Below, piece by piece: positions 34,660 to 44,901 of a stretch of DNA of 64,000 nt. This DNA is from Mytilus californianus (lineage: Eukaryota > Mollusca > Bivalvia > Mytilida > Mytilidae), in NCBI RefSeq assembly GCF_021869535.1, contig NW_026262734.1, forward strand, positions 107,047,088-107,111,087. The letters run 5' to 3'. Position numbers and translations under genes: made by a program. Below the pieces are notes generated by a model. It did no database searches and had not been told where the DNA came from. It saw only the letters and a program-made list of their open reading frames with translations. Every line of letters begins with the position of its first letter. Position 1 is the stretch's first letter.

Positions 34660-35895
34660 ACACCCAACGAATTATATCAAGAGGTCAACAGGTTGTCAAG
34701 TGTTTATACAATACATGTATTTCAACTTACACATTGCCAGAGACGGCATCAACATTACTTGTAGCTACAAACAACCAATAATATCTAGAGGTTAACATGT
34801 TGTCAAGGGTCTTTAACTGTATGACAAGTTAAAAAAAAACCAGAGACGACATCTTCAATACATGTAGCTACATACAACTAATGATATCTAGAGGTCAACA
34901 GGTTGTCAAGTGTCTATAAAATTGAAAATGGAAATAAGGAATGTGTCAAAGAGACAACAACCCGACCAAAGAGCAGAAAACAGCCCAAGGCCACCAATGG
35001 GTCTTCAACACAGCGAGAAAATCCCGCACCCGGAGGCGGATTTCAGCTGGCCCCTACAAAAAATATGTACTAGTTCAGTGAATGGACGTCACTCCGAAAC
35101 ATATAAATGAACTAAAATTAAGAAACATACAAGACTAACAAAGGCCAGAGGCTTCTGACTTGGGACAGGCGCAAAAATGCGGCGGGGTTAAACATGTTTT
35201 GTGAGATCTCAACCCTCCGCCTATACCTCTAGCCAATGTAGAACAAACAAAAGCACAGCAGTACGCACAGTAAAACTCAGTTTAAAAGAAGTCCGAGTCC
35301 GATGTCAGAATAGGTAACAGAAGAAACTAAGTAAGATGGCAATGATACATAAATTAACAAAGGACTACTAGCAGTTACCGACATGCCAGCTCCAGACCTC
35401 AATTAAACAGAGTTATAAGTTATACATAGCCAGAGACGACATCAACATTACATATGCAGCTACAGACAACTAATGCTATCTAGGGGTTAACACGTTGTCT
35501 AGGGTCTATAACTGTGTGTCAAGTTATAAATAGCCAGAATCGGCATCAGCATTACATGTAACTACAGACAACTAATGCTATCTAGAGGTCATCATGTTGT
35601 CAAGTGTCTATAACTGTATGCCAAGTTTAAAAAAGCCAGAGACATCAACTTATATGTAGCTACAGACAACCAATGCTATCTAGAGGTCAACAGGTTGTCA
35701 AGTGTCTATAAATGTATGTCAAGTTATACATAGCAAGAGACGGCGTCAAAATTACATGTAAATACAGGCAACCAATGATATCTTGAGGTCAACAGGTTGT
35801 CAAGTGTCTATCACTGTATGTCAAGTTATAAATATCCAGAGACGGCGTCAACATTCGTGTAACGACAGACCACCAATGCTGGGTTCTAAACTGTA
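34660..35895. repeat. Tandem repeat of about 105-115 bp, about 9 units, interrupted by family C
   Basis: The unit carries AATGATATCTAGAGGTCAAC, AGGTTGTCAAGTGTCTATA, ATGTCAAGTTATA and CCAGAGACGGCATCAACATT. Units occur near 34670, 34775, 34878, then after the family C insertion near 35470, 35567, 35670 and 35775, ending around 35895. The paralogous flank of locus II at about 55365-55430 has one unit only. Confidence 0.9.
34915..35410 (+). repeat. Dispersed mussel repeat, family C, near full length
   Basis: AAAATGGAAATAAGGAATGT, AAAGAGACAACAACCCGACC, AAATCCCGCACCCGGAGGCG, GGCTTCTGACTTGGGACAGG, GCCAGCTCCAGACCTCAATT. This repeat is very abundant in mussel sequence. It splits the 105-115-bp tandem array, so it inserted after the array had begun to expand. 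A short fragment of the same family is at 48728-48800. Confidence 0.8.
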
Positions 35896-36645
35896 TGGTT
35901 GTACTTTGTCTAAACGTATCGTTCATCGTGCTACCTAAAAGCTATAATTTAAACATGTCGGTGTTTATTTTTGAAGCTACAAATAATTTATAATTTTGAC
36001 TTTATAAAGACTTTCAGTTGACACCACTGTTAAGATTGACGTCACGCTAATAATTGCTTTGCAGTTGGCTTATAATTAGCAGAAATAATTGTTTTAATTA
36101 CTCAATATTATTTATAACTTTAGCACATACACTCACGTAAGAATATCTCGAAAAGTTTTTTTTTTAATATCAGGAATAGTTATGTCTCCCTTTGCTGATA
36201 AAGACCCCTCAAACATGGTATGCACTTCACTCAATTATATGTACTTATGCGCTTTTAGTTCTTACGTTCAGTGTGACGTCACAAATGATATTGTTCTTCG
36301 ACAAATAAATCATACATTCTGGCAAAACTTTGTTATCTCGCCAGCCTATGGTTTTATTAGAATCCACCACTAATATGATTATTATCAATGATCACTTTCT
36401 TGATAATGAGAAATGCAAACATTAGAATTAGAAATAGATCTATCAATTAAACTTCAGATAAATCAACTAAAGCTAGTCCATCAGAATTGTACATAATAAA
36501 GGATTCAAAAAATTCTAGTTCATGGATGAATGCACTCCGAAAAATGCGTACGATCCTTATAATTATTTTACTATTTTATCATTTTTGTTTGTTTAATAAA
36601 TTTACCTTTGGGATATTAGGTTCCCACACATTATATATATAAAAA
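35896..36645. other. No supportable gene
   Basis: AT-rich. A 63-codon frame (36182-36373) begins at an ATG but has no recognisable domain or splice context. Confidence 0.45.
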
Positions 36646-36915
36646 TAAGAAGATGTGGTATGATTGCCAATGAGAGAACTCTCCACAAGAGACAAAATGA
36701 AACAGAAATTAACATTTTAAGGTCACCGTACGGCCTTCAACAATGAGCAAAGCCCATACCGCATAGTCCGCTATAAAATGCCCCGAAATGACAAATATAA
36801 AACAATTCAATCGAGAAAACTAACGGCTTAATCTATGTACAAAATAATAAACGAAAAACAAATATGTTACACAGCAACAAACGACCACCACTGAATTACA
36901 GGCTCCTGAATTGGG
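36646..36915 (+). repeat. Dispersed mussel repeat, family A (plus), long copy
   Basis: AGAAGATGTGGTATGATTGC, GAGAACTCTCCACAAGAGAC, GGTCACCGTACGGCCTTCAA, ATAGTCCGCTATAAAATGCC, GGCTCCTGAATTGGGACAAG. Essentially complete. Confidence 0.88.
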
Positions 36916-37594
36916 ACAAGCAAATACAGAATGTAGGCGCCAACGTAGTACATTCTAGTTATTGGTTTGGAAAATCATATATACGAATAATCGTTAAATC
37001 TCAACCACGAGTCCCAATATGATCGAGTACAGTAAAAGAACTTAAACTTTGTTATGTTTTCAATAGGCTTATAATTACAATATCAGAAAATGTTGGTGGC
37101 AAAACCAAGATTGACTTTGAGTAAGTTCACAGGTTACAGTTTTCCATTCAAAGTTTTCACCAATTATATCCTGTCATATTGGTTTGATAAACGTTGTATC
37201 GTTTGAAATGAAATCCCGATAACGTGTAGAGTATTTGTTTTTAAGCTCAAACAAAGACTAAGAAAACATCTACACACCAAAACAAAATAACGGTGACCTA
37301 TATTTGCTTATTTGACATTGTTTATGCCATGTCAATTACTTTATGTATTTCATCAGCTTGACTTATTTTCATTCATAGTTATTGAATATTGTTAATTTCC
37401 ATGATCCCGTGCCACATGCGGGAACAGCAAATTTGTAAAATAAATGTCATCAGACTATTATTGATAACATTGGACAAAATTGACATAACAATCACTGCCC
37501 CTGGTCACACATGCATCACGTCTTCATACCCTTAAACCAATTATGAAAATAAAACTGAATTATCATAAAACTTTAGTTTTTTTTTTATTTTTAC
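36916..37594. other. No feature seen
   Basis: AT-rich unique-looking sequence. Confidence 0.45.
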
Positions 37595-37990
37595 CTATTA
37601 TGTCTGTTTGTTTTGTTCACACATTGTTGTCAATATAACTGAATTTTATGCGACTGTCATACAAGTGAAAGGTTTAGCTAGCTATAAAACCAGGTTTATC
37701 CACCATTTTCTACATAAGAACATGCCTGTACCAAGTCAGGAATATGACAGTTTCGATGTGTTTGAGATTTTGATTTTACCATTTGATTACGGACTTTCCG
37801 TTTTGGATTTTCCTAGGATTTTTTTTTTGTTTTTTTTGTTTTTTGCTTGTTATTTTACTTTTTATATGAGTCACTTGTCCAGAATCCAGACAGGTTCTCT
37901 GTATCAAGCTTTGGTCACATCGAGTTGCTTTAGCTTCACTCCGGATTTTGTAGAAACCATTCTTTTTTTCAGGCTGATATTATTTTGAAA
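37595..37990 (-). repeat. Dispersed mussel repeat, family B (minus)
   Basis: CATACAAGTGAAAGGTTTAG, CTATAAAACCAGGTTTATCC, ACCAAGTCAGGAATATGACA. This is the reverse complement of the 3' part of 13800-14110 and a common mussel repeat. The 126-codon frame 37608-37988 lies wholly in it, and its hydrophobic Phe-rich run is just a poly-T tract. Confidence 0.75.
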
Positions 37991-38409
37991 TTAAACAAAA
38001 AAGAAATGGAACGCTTTATAACAGAAGGTAAAAATGTATATTTGAATTGTTTTCATCTTCTTCTTTTGCCTTTAAAAGTGTAATGTATGTGCAAAATTTG
38101 GGATTTTCTGGATCTAATATACACGTTTATACTCAAATTATAATATTTTTGCTTCGAATTATTTGTAAACTTTCACATTAAAGATAAATTTTCACAATAC
38201 AGTCGATTATGTAACTTCCAGAAACTACAGTATTCAGAAAAAATATCTAGCATTCTCTCCATACCTTCAGCAGTTTCTGATATTAAGACAGCGAGGACAG
38301 CATATAATGAAATAAAGATTCTTAAGTATATATATCTAATACATCATTTGTAATATCATCAATCATATCAAGCGATTGAACATCGTTATTTTCAAAATAT
38401 ACGTCAATG

Positions 38410-38562
38410 TCATTTATAAACGATGGAAACAGTAAAGGTGAGAAGTTGTCACCTTGTCGGAATTTCAACCAAGGCCGTTGTACGTTTGGAAGAAAATGCA
38501 AATTTGATCACAAATGCTCAAAATGTAATGGGCCACACCCAGTTACAAGTTGTAGAACTTAA
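38410..38562 (+). pseudogene. Gag C-terminal zinc fingers of the Ngaro-like element
   Basis: Reading the frame of 38401 gives GEKLSPCRNFNQGRCTFGRK, then CKFDHKCSKCNGPHPVTSC and a stop (TAA, 38560-38562). Two zinc-binding patterns are visible: a CCCH finger (C-x7-C-x5-C-x3-H) and a knuckle (C-x2-C-x3-H-x4-C), as expected at the end of a retrotransposon nucleocapsid. An in-frame TGA at 38377-38379 and loss of similarity upstream mark 5' truncation. It overlaps the start of the RT frame in a different phase. Confidence 0.75.
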
Positions 38563-40193
38563 AAAGGTTAAACGGGGTGACTTGTCAGATTTATATAAAT
38601 TAGGAAATTCCCCTATCAATGTTTGTGAAGTCGAAAAATGTTTGTTGGATTATCCGGAAATAACTGCTGCCGCCGAATTGATTCAGGGATTACGTTTTGG
38701 CTTTAAACTGATGTACGCTGGGCCTAGATTTTCTTTTACTTGTAAAACTTCTAAAAGCGTTTTAAAGAATACAGAGACCACTAGGAATAAGTTGAATAAA
38801 GAAATTGAGCTCGGGCGTATTGCAGGTCCATTTTCACATCCACCTTTTCCTACATTTCGCTGTTCCCCCCTTGCTCTCATTCCTAACACAACCGTAGGAG
38901 AATTTCGATTAGTGTTGAATCTTTCATCCCCTACTGGTAATTCTGTTAATGATTTTATTGATCGAGAGTTTTGTTATGTGCGTTATGCGAGTATTGATGA
39001 TGTGGTCGAGATGATTCAAAAATTAGGAAAAACACACGTTTTGTTGGCAAAAGCCGACGTAAAGTCCGCCTTCAGATTGTTGAGAATTTGGCCAGGTGAT
39101 TTCGATCAGTTGGGTTTTGAATTTGATGATGAGTTTTATTATGACCGTAATTTGCCTCTCGGGGCAGGTCTCAGTTGTTCCTTATTCGAAAAATTTTCCA
39201 CGGCTTTGCATTGGTATACGGCAAAGTGCAGCCATTCTAAGAATATTCTGCATTATTTAGATGATTTTTTGTTCGCCGGAGAAGCAGGCACGAACTAGTG
39301 TGCCAATTTATTGAAAACATTTACTAGTGTATGCCAGAAATGGGGGGTCCCTTTAGCAGAAGATAAAACAGTTTTACCAGTTGAAATTTTAACATTTTTG
39401 GGCATAGAATTTGATACTATCGCCATGGAGCTCCGGCTGCCGAAAGTTAAGTTAATCGAGAGAAAGCAACGGATTACTGTTATACTTGGTTGTAAAAAAG
39501 TAAAGTTGCGTGAACTTCAGTCACTTATTGGGTTATTGAACTTTGCTTGTCAGGTCGTTGTTCCAGGCAGGGCATTTTGTCGTCGGTTAATTGATGCAAC
39601 TTGCAACGTAAAGGAAGCTTGGCATAGAATTCGCGTCTCGTCTGAGATGAAAGATGATTTGCAAATTTGGTTATCCTTTTTAAATGAGTATAACGGTGTT
39701 TCTGTAATGCTAGACTTGCTTTGGACATCAAACGAGACAATCCAGCTATACACTGATAGCGCCGGAGGTTCAAATAGGGGGTTCGGGATTTATTTTGATG
39801 GCAAATGGTCGCAAGCTTGTTGGCCTCGAGAGTGGAGTCAGAACGGTATTTTTGGGACATCACGTTTTTGGAATTTTTTCCAGTAGTCGTTGCTATTCAA
39901 CTGTGGGGCGATTTTTAGAGAATAAAAAGTTATTGTTTAATATTGACAATCAGTCAGTTGTAACAATTTTGAATAAAAAGTCATCAAAATCTGCTAGAAT
40001 AATGATTTTAGTAAGAAAACTTGTATTTATTTCCCTCAAACATAATATTTTAATAAAGGCTCAGCACATTTCGGGTAGCCGGAATGTAATTGCTGACGCT
40101 TTGTCTCGTTGTCATTGGCAGCTCTTCAGACAGTTAGCACCACAAGCAGACAAGGAACTTACTCCAATGCCAAGCCTACTATGGAAATTTTAG
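38560..40193 (+). pseudogene. Reverse transcriptase and RNase H of the Ngaro-like element
   Basis: The RT part (from about 38640) shows EFRLVLNLSSPTGNSVND, LLAKADVKSAFRLLRI (the first catalytic Asp) and LPLGAGLSCSLFEKF, then the YLDD box near 39254-39265. A TAG at 39296-39298 interrupts the frame, which then continues as CANLLKTFTSVCQKWGVPL. The RNase H part has LYTDSAGG, then two frameshifts around 39830-39920 (WDITFLEFFPVVVAIQLW is read in a second frame), followed by FNIDNQSVVTILNKK and SRNVIADALSR, which supply the expected Asp residues. All three plus frames are needed, so the gene is dead. It reverse-transcribed the element's RNA when intact. Confidence 0.88.
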
Positions 40194-41099
40194 ACGCGGA
40201 AGTTGATAAATTCGTACAATTTTCGATGGCGAAAAATACATGGAAAACTTACAAGACAGCACTAGAGTCGTTAGCAAAGTTTAGCAGGGAATATGACTTA
40301 AATGTATCATGGCCTATACAAATTGATGTGTTAACTCGTTTTATAGCATACTTATCGTATTCTGGTTTAACATCATCTACAATCAATACATACTTATCCG
40401 GGATTAGCCATAAACATAAATTATTAGGTGTAACTGACACTACATGTACTTTTATAGTTTCTAAAATGTTAGAGGGAGTTCGAAGGAAGAGTCCCAAATT
40501 ATCAGATATTCGCGCTCCTGTTACTTTAGAAATTTTGCACAAAATTATACGATCACTCCCATCCGTTTGATATTCTCATTATGAATCTTGTCTGTTCGCT
40601 TCTGCATTTAGTCTTGCATTTTTTGCTTTATTAAGAATAGGTGAGCTCACGGCTGATACGAGGACAGTTATTGGAGCCCACACAATTTTCATTAATGATC
40701 TGTCATTGAAATTTTCAAATTGTAAATATGAATTGCATTTGAAGATTTGCAGTTCGAAAGCTGACCAGAGAGGTATTTCAACGACTTTGGTTATTCCTCA
40801 AAGGGAGGCAGATCTTTGTCCTGTGAGCATGTTGCGTGCCTTTTTGGGAATAAGATATCCTGCTATTGACAAACCCTTGTATTTACATTTCAATGGGTCT
40901 CCATTGACTCGTTTTCAGTTTATTTCTATACTTAAGAAAACCCTGTATTTTTGTGGCGTCAAAGACCACATCCGATCACATTCGTTTAGAATAGGCGGAG
41001 CATCGCATTATAGCAGAATGGGGGGCTTCGGATTCAGAAATTAAGAAGTGGGGACGTTGGGTTTCTGATGCATACACGAGTTACATTCGGATTTGGTAG
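40109..41099 (+). pseudogene. Tyrosine recombinase of the Ngaro-like element
   Basis: The N-terminal SAM-like/core-binding part (AKNTWKTYKTALESLAKF) is followed by the catalytic domain. The first Arg lies in LLRIGELT (codon 40633-40635). HSFRIGG gives His (40979-40981) and the second Arg (40988-40990). After a one-base insertion in the G run near 41022, WGRWVSDAYTSYIRIW gives the Trp/His-position residue and the Tyr nucleophile, ending at TAG 41097-41099. A TGA at 40568-40570 is a second lesion. Such recombinases integrate circular cDNA of DIRS-like elements instead of a DDE integrase. All four R-H-R-Y positions remain recognisable. Confidence 0.88.
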
Positions 41100-41207
41100 A
41101 TTTTATAGATACGAAGATCTTCGAAACTGTATTTTAATATGTTTTGAAAAGGTTTAAACAAAACAGGACTTTTAAGAATTTTTGTCATTGTAGAACCCTG
41201 TCAAGTT

Positions 41208-41791
41208 TGGGTCATGGGATCATCTATTGTATATTGGGCGGCCAGAAGCATTAAGAGAAGACCAGGGGTCAAAACCTCGGATTACAGTCAAAAGGTTATA
41301 ATTTTCATTGGTATGGCCAGCGAGGGATGAAATGGAAAAATTTGTTACCTTCAGTTGAAGAAAATCTTAGATGTTATCCACCTCCACAAATTTTGATCAT
41401 ACATTTGGGTTCTAACGATTTGGGTTTAATCAAAGGAAAAGAGCTTATTGAGCAGATAAGGTTGGACATTATGCGATTACATGTGTTATTGCCAAATCTC
41501 TACTTGGTATGGAGTGAAATTGTGCCTCGTAGATACTGGCACTTGGCAGAAAATCAGGTGGCTATCAATTCGACTCGTAAACGAGTTAATGCAGCTGTTC
41601 GTAATATATTCAAAGAAAAATTAAATCATGGTCTTGTAATTTGCCATCCAAATATAAAAGCTCAAGAAAGAAATTTGTTCAGGCATGACGGAGTGCACTT
41701 GTCAGATGTAGGTAATGATGTTTTCTTAAATAATGTTCAGGGAGCTTTGGAGTTGTTTGCAAGTTCTGACGGTCGAGTATTTCCTAATTGA
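41208..41791 (+). pseudogene. SGNH/GDSL hydrolase domain of the Ngaro-like element
   Basis: WVMGSSIVYWAARSIKRRPG provides block I (Ser in GSS, 41217-41225). After a frameshift near 41300 the main frame reads HWYGQRGMKWKNLLP, then IIHLGSNDLG (block III Asn, 41414-41416), and DGVHLSDVGNDVF (Asp 41687-41689 and His 41696-41698 of block V). This reproduces the Ser-Gly-Asn-His set of SGNH hydrolases, which occur as an accessory protein in Ngaro-type retrotransposons, where the substrate is unknown. Only one frameshift is needed to read it, fewer lesions than in RT-RH. Confidence 0.85.
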
Positions 41792-41864
41792 TGAGTTAAT
41801 TGTATTTTAGTACGGGTAGTAAACTCGTTTCGTTGGGGATGAGAGTGTATAAACCTTCTCATTT

Positions 41865-42437
41865 GGCGGGATCTGGCAAGATGACAGGGGGGTCATGACC
41901 CTATAATCTACGTTAGATCATTTGTTAAAATATTCTCCTGTGGTACCACAGGGAAGTTGTGTTTTTTATAAACGGCTTCCTCTTGTTTACCAGAGCGGCC
42001 GGTTCATCACTGTTACCAGTTTTGAATTTTATCCTCCGAGTACCGAGGAAGCGTTATTCAAGTTATGGCCTAGCGTCAGTGTGGGGACGTGCTCCTCGTT
42101 CACTCTAATTTTCCTTAGAGTAACTTTTGTTACTTCTGTTACCAGAAGAACACCTACTTGCCAATATTAAAAATGCCGGCGGTTTGTATCGTCTTGCCAG
42201 ACCTCGTTTACTGTTTTTTCCCTGCGGCCGATTTTATTCCACTTAAGATTTCTTGAATTATTTAGTTTTAAGGAGTTGCGGAATGATCGCCTATGAGACA
42301 ACTCGATTGTACAAACAACGTTGGTATTAGCATCTTAAGGTAACCGTACAACCTTCAACAATGAGCAAAACATTTACCATATGCGGCCGGTTTTATTCCA
42401 CACATTATTTCTTGCATTATTTTAATCTTTAATTAAT
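41865..42437 (+). repeat. Split direct repeat B1 of the Ngaro-like element
   Basis: Begins GGCGGGATCTGGCAAGATGA and matches 43147-43719 at an offset of 1,282-1,283 bp with few differences. It includes GCGGCCGGTTCATCACTG and ends in an ATTTTAATCTTTAATTA tract. An internal 82-codon frame is repeat-borne. About 110 bp of family A sequence is embedded at 42273-42385. Confidence 0.92.
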
Positions 42438-43146
42438 AATGTTTATCGGTTTACTGATAATACAGGTTTAATAAAAGTTATAATTCCGTATTTATTCTCG
42501 AGTCCCCCCTTTTATCTTTGCATTCTGAACTCTGACCGTGTCTGTCACGTGACTTTAGCGTATTGTGACGTCACTTCCAAATTTTCTAACGTTTGAACGG
42601 GAAGCTTGTTCAATCCCACCCACCTACCCCGACAATCTCCTATTTTGGATTATTTTTTCTGCTGTTGTTTTTTAATGTTTTTCAGGTATATGCCTAGTGA
42701 GTTTAGGAAGGCCGGAAACGGATCCAGCTGGAGACAATTGATTTTCGGACTAAATGGAGTATGGCAATTATTGTAGAGGATGAAATTTTCGACTCGTCTA
42801 GAATAACATAATATTGCAGTGGTTGTGTCTAGTTATATCGCGAACTGTTATTGCGATTTCACGTTTTTACGAATGCTTTTAAATTAAGGATGGAACATTT
42901 TTATATAAATACTTGATACTGATTTCAAACAGACAGTGCTAGTTTTTACGCATCTTATAATCTGCTGATGTCTTGATGGTGAACGTTTACTAAGAAAGGA
43001 GAAAACTTTAATTTCTAGAATTCAACTCTATAAACATATAGATGTGTGCGTTTCTATAAAAGGATTTCTTTTTAATGCATTTTGATATTTTTCATTGTTT
43101 GTTAGTATTATCTTTAATAAAAAAGTTGTCGCAGTATTAGTGCAGA
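42438..43146 (+). repeat. Spacer between the B repeats, candidate A2 segment
   Basis: In a split-repeat element this interval would be A2, a copy of the element's 5' end. It holds CACGTGAC and GTGACGTCAC words and, after TTTTTCAG, an ATG opening the short frame MPSEFRKAGNGSSWRQLIFG that closes soon after. This is consistent with a 5' leader but unproven, because A1 is missing from the window. Confidence 0.5.
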
Positions 43147-43719
43147 GGCGGGATCTGGCAAGATGACAGGGGGGTCATGACCCTATAATTCTACGTTAGA
43201 CCATTTGTTAAAATATTCTCCTGTTGTACCACAGGGAAGTTGTGTTTTTTATAAACGGCTTTCTCTTGTTTACCAGAGCGGCCGGTTCATCACTGTTACC
43301 AGTTTTGAATTTTATCCTCCGAGTACCGAGGAAGCGTTATTCAAGTTATGGCATAGCGTCAGTGTGGGGTCGTGCTCCTCGTTCACTCTAATTTTCCTTA
43401 GAGTAACTTTTGTTACTTCTGTTACCAGAAGAACACCTACTTGCCAATATTAAAAATGCCGGCGGTTTGTATCGTCTTGCCAGACCTCGTTTACTGTTTT
43501 TTCCCTGCGGCCGATTTTATTCCACTTAAGATTTCTTGAATTATTTAGTATTTAGGAGTTGCGGAATGATCGCCTATGAGACAACTCGATTGTACAAACA
43601 ACGTTGGTATTAGCATCTTAAGGTAACCGTACAACCTTCAACAATGAGCAAAACATTTACCATATGCGGCCGGTTTCATTCCACACATTATTTCTTGAAT
43701 TATTTTAATTTTTAATTAA
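43147..43719 (+). repeat. Split direct repeat B2, 3' end of the Ngaro-like element
   Basis: Second copy of 41865-42437, carrying the same embedded family A fragment at 43555-43670. Similarity stops at about 43719, taken as the 3' end of the element. Confidence 0.9.
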
Positions 43720-44901
43720 ATCAACAAATGTATATATAGTTTAAGAATAAAAATAATTTTACCAATAGTCCAGTGTGATATTTTGAAGCTAGGTAATGCC
43801 TTGGAAATTAAATCAATTTCCCCTGCAAATTGCTAGTAAAAACTTTTCCCAAAACAACTTATTCATGTAATTGCTCTATAATTCTTTGGTTCATTTGGGT
43901 TCCGTTTGTTTTTGAAAATAGGATTAATTATACCAATATTTCAGGGGAAATACCTCTGTAAAAAAATAGCATCAAACAATAGCGTTTGATTTTTTTACTT
44001 TTTATAGACTTCCCTCTTTTTGAATTTGCCTTGGAGTTGTTATACTTTTTTTTTTAACATACATTGGTATCATAATATGCATTAGTTTTCGCAACTGAAT
44101 TATTTCATATTTTTCATGTCGGGGCCTTAAATAGTCGACTATACGGTGTGTGTTTTTCTCATTGTTGAAGGTCGTACGGTTGCCTATAATTTCTTACATC
44201 TAAATTTAAAATTTGGTAGATAGTTGTCTTATTGGCAATAATACCACATCTCCTCATTTTTATATAGTATATTTTATATATTCATTTGCTAAAATGTCTA
44301 TACCACTAGCCTTTTCATTATGTAAATTCAAAATAACATTTTCTGTTTTAGTTTGAGATATAGCAGCATTTAGTAATTCATTATCATCTTCCATAATGAC
44401 ACCACCTAGATTTACATCGGTTCTGGGAGTGCTTTAACAACATTTTCTTACACAATATAGGGCGGACATGAGATTTCAGAAAATGAAATATGCATGAAAC
44501 TTCAGGCGAACATCCTTTGTATGTCTATATTTGATATCATCTAAAACAGATGGAAAGCTTCTTATAAGTATCAGCTGTTATATATATATATATATATAAC
44601 ATCAATGAATTCATCAGCAACTAGTATCGTTTGATATAAATATATCTGCCATCTGCGATCCGAAAAAAATAATGTTTTTCTTATGTCATCTAGATTGGCA
44701 CTATTGAAGTCTGACGAAAAATAGATGTACTAATCCTTGTATCTTACATTCGTAATTATTAATGAATTTCGTAAGTTATATAACATCTAAATGGAAAAGA
44801 ACTTGGCATTAAACAAGAAGAATTGTTCTGCTGCAGATAACTTTCATTGACTTTTTAAGTTATTGGATAAAGTCGAAGAACTATTTTCACTATATTTCAA
44901 A
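43720..44901. other. Upstream region of the C1q gene; one family A copy
   Basis: AT-rich. Family A lies in minus orientation at 44130-44265 (GTTGAAGGTCGTACGGTTGC, TTGGCAATAATACCACATC). A TA microsatellite is at 44581-44597. No certain TATA box or transcription start can be assigned for the gene that begins at 44902. Confidence 0.55.

Larger units (their letters stand above)
38410..43719 (+). mobile_element. Ngaro-like tyrosine-recombinase retrotransposon, 5'-truncated and decayed
   Basis: Domain order gag zinc fingers, reverse transcriptase, RNase H, tyrosine recombinase, SGNH hydrolase, followed by two 570-bp direct repeats separated by about 710 bp. Known Ngaro elements, in the DIRS order, encode RT-RH and a tyrosine recombinase, some also an SGNH hydrolase, and end in split direct repeats (A1 ... 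B1-A2-B2). All coding parts are interrupted by stops or frameshifts, so it cannot move by itself. The 5' A1 repeat and most of gag are missing. Ngaro versus another DIRS-like lineage rests on the hydrolase and the repeat layout. Confidence 0.85.

Noticed and set aside
37608-37988. 126-codon open frame
   Set aside because: Lies within a reverse family B repeat; the Phe-rich part is a poly-T tract.
41922-42170. 82-codon frames in the direct repeats (also 43205-43453)
   Set aside because: Located in non-coding terminal repeats of the retroelement; the copies are conserved only as repeat DNA.
44863-44901. Upstream TTG as translation start of the C1q exon
   Set aside because: Not an ATG, and starting at 44902 gives a clean signal peptide.
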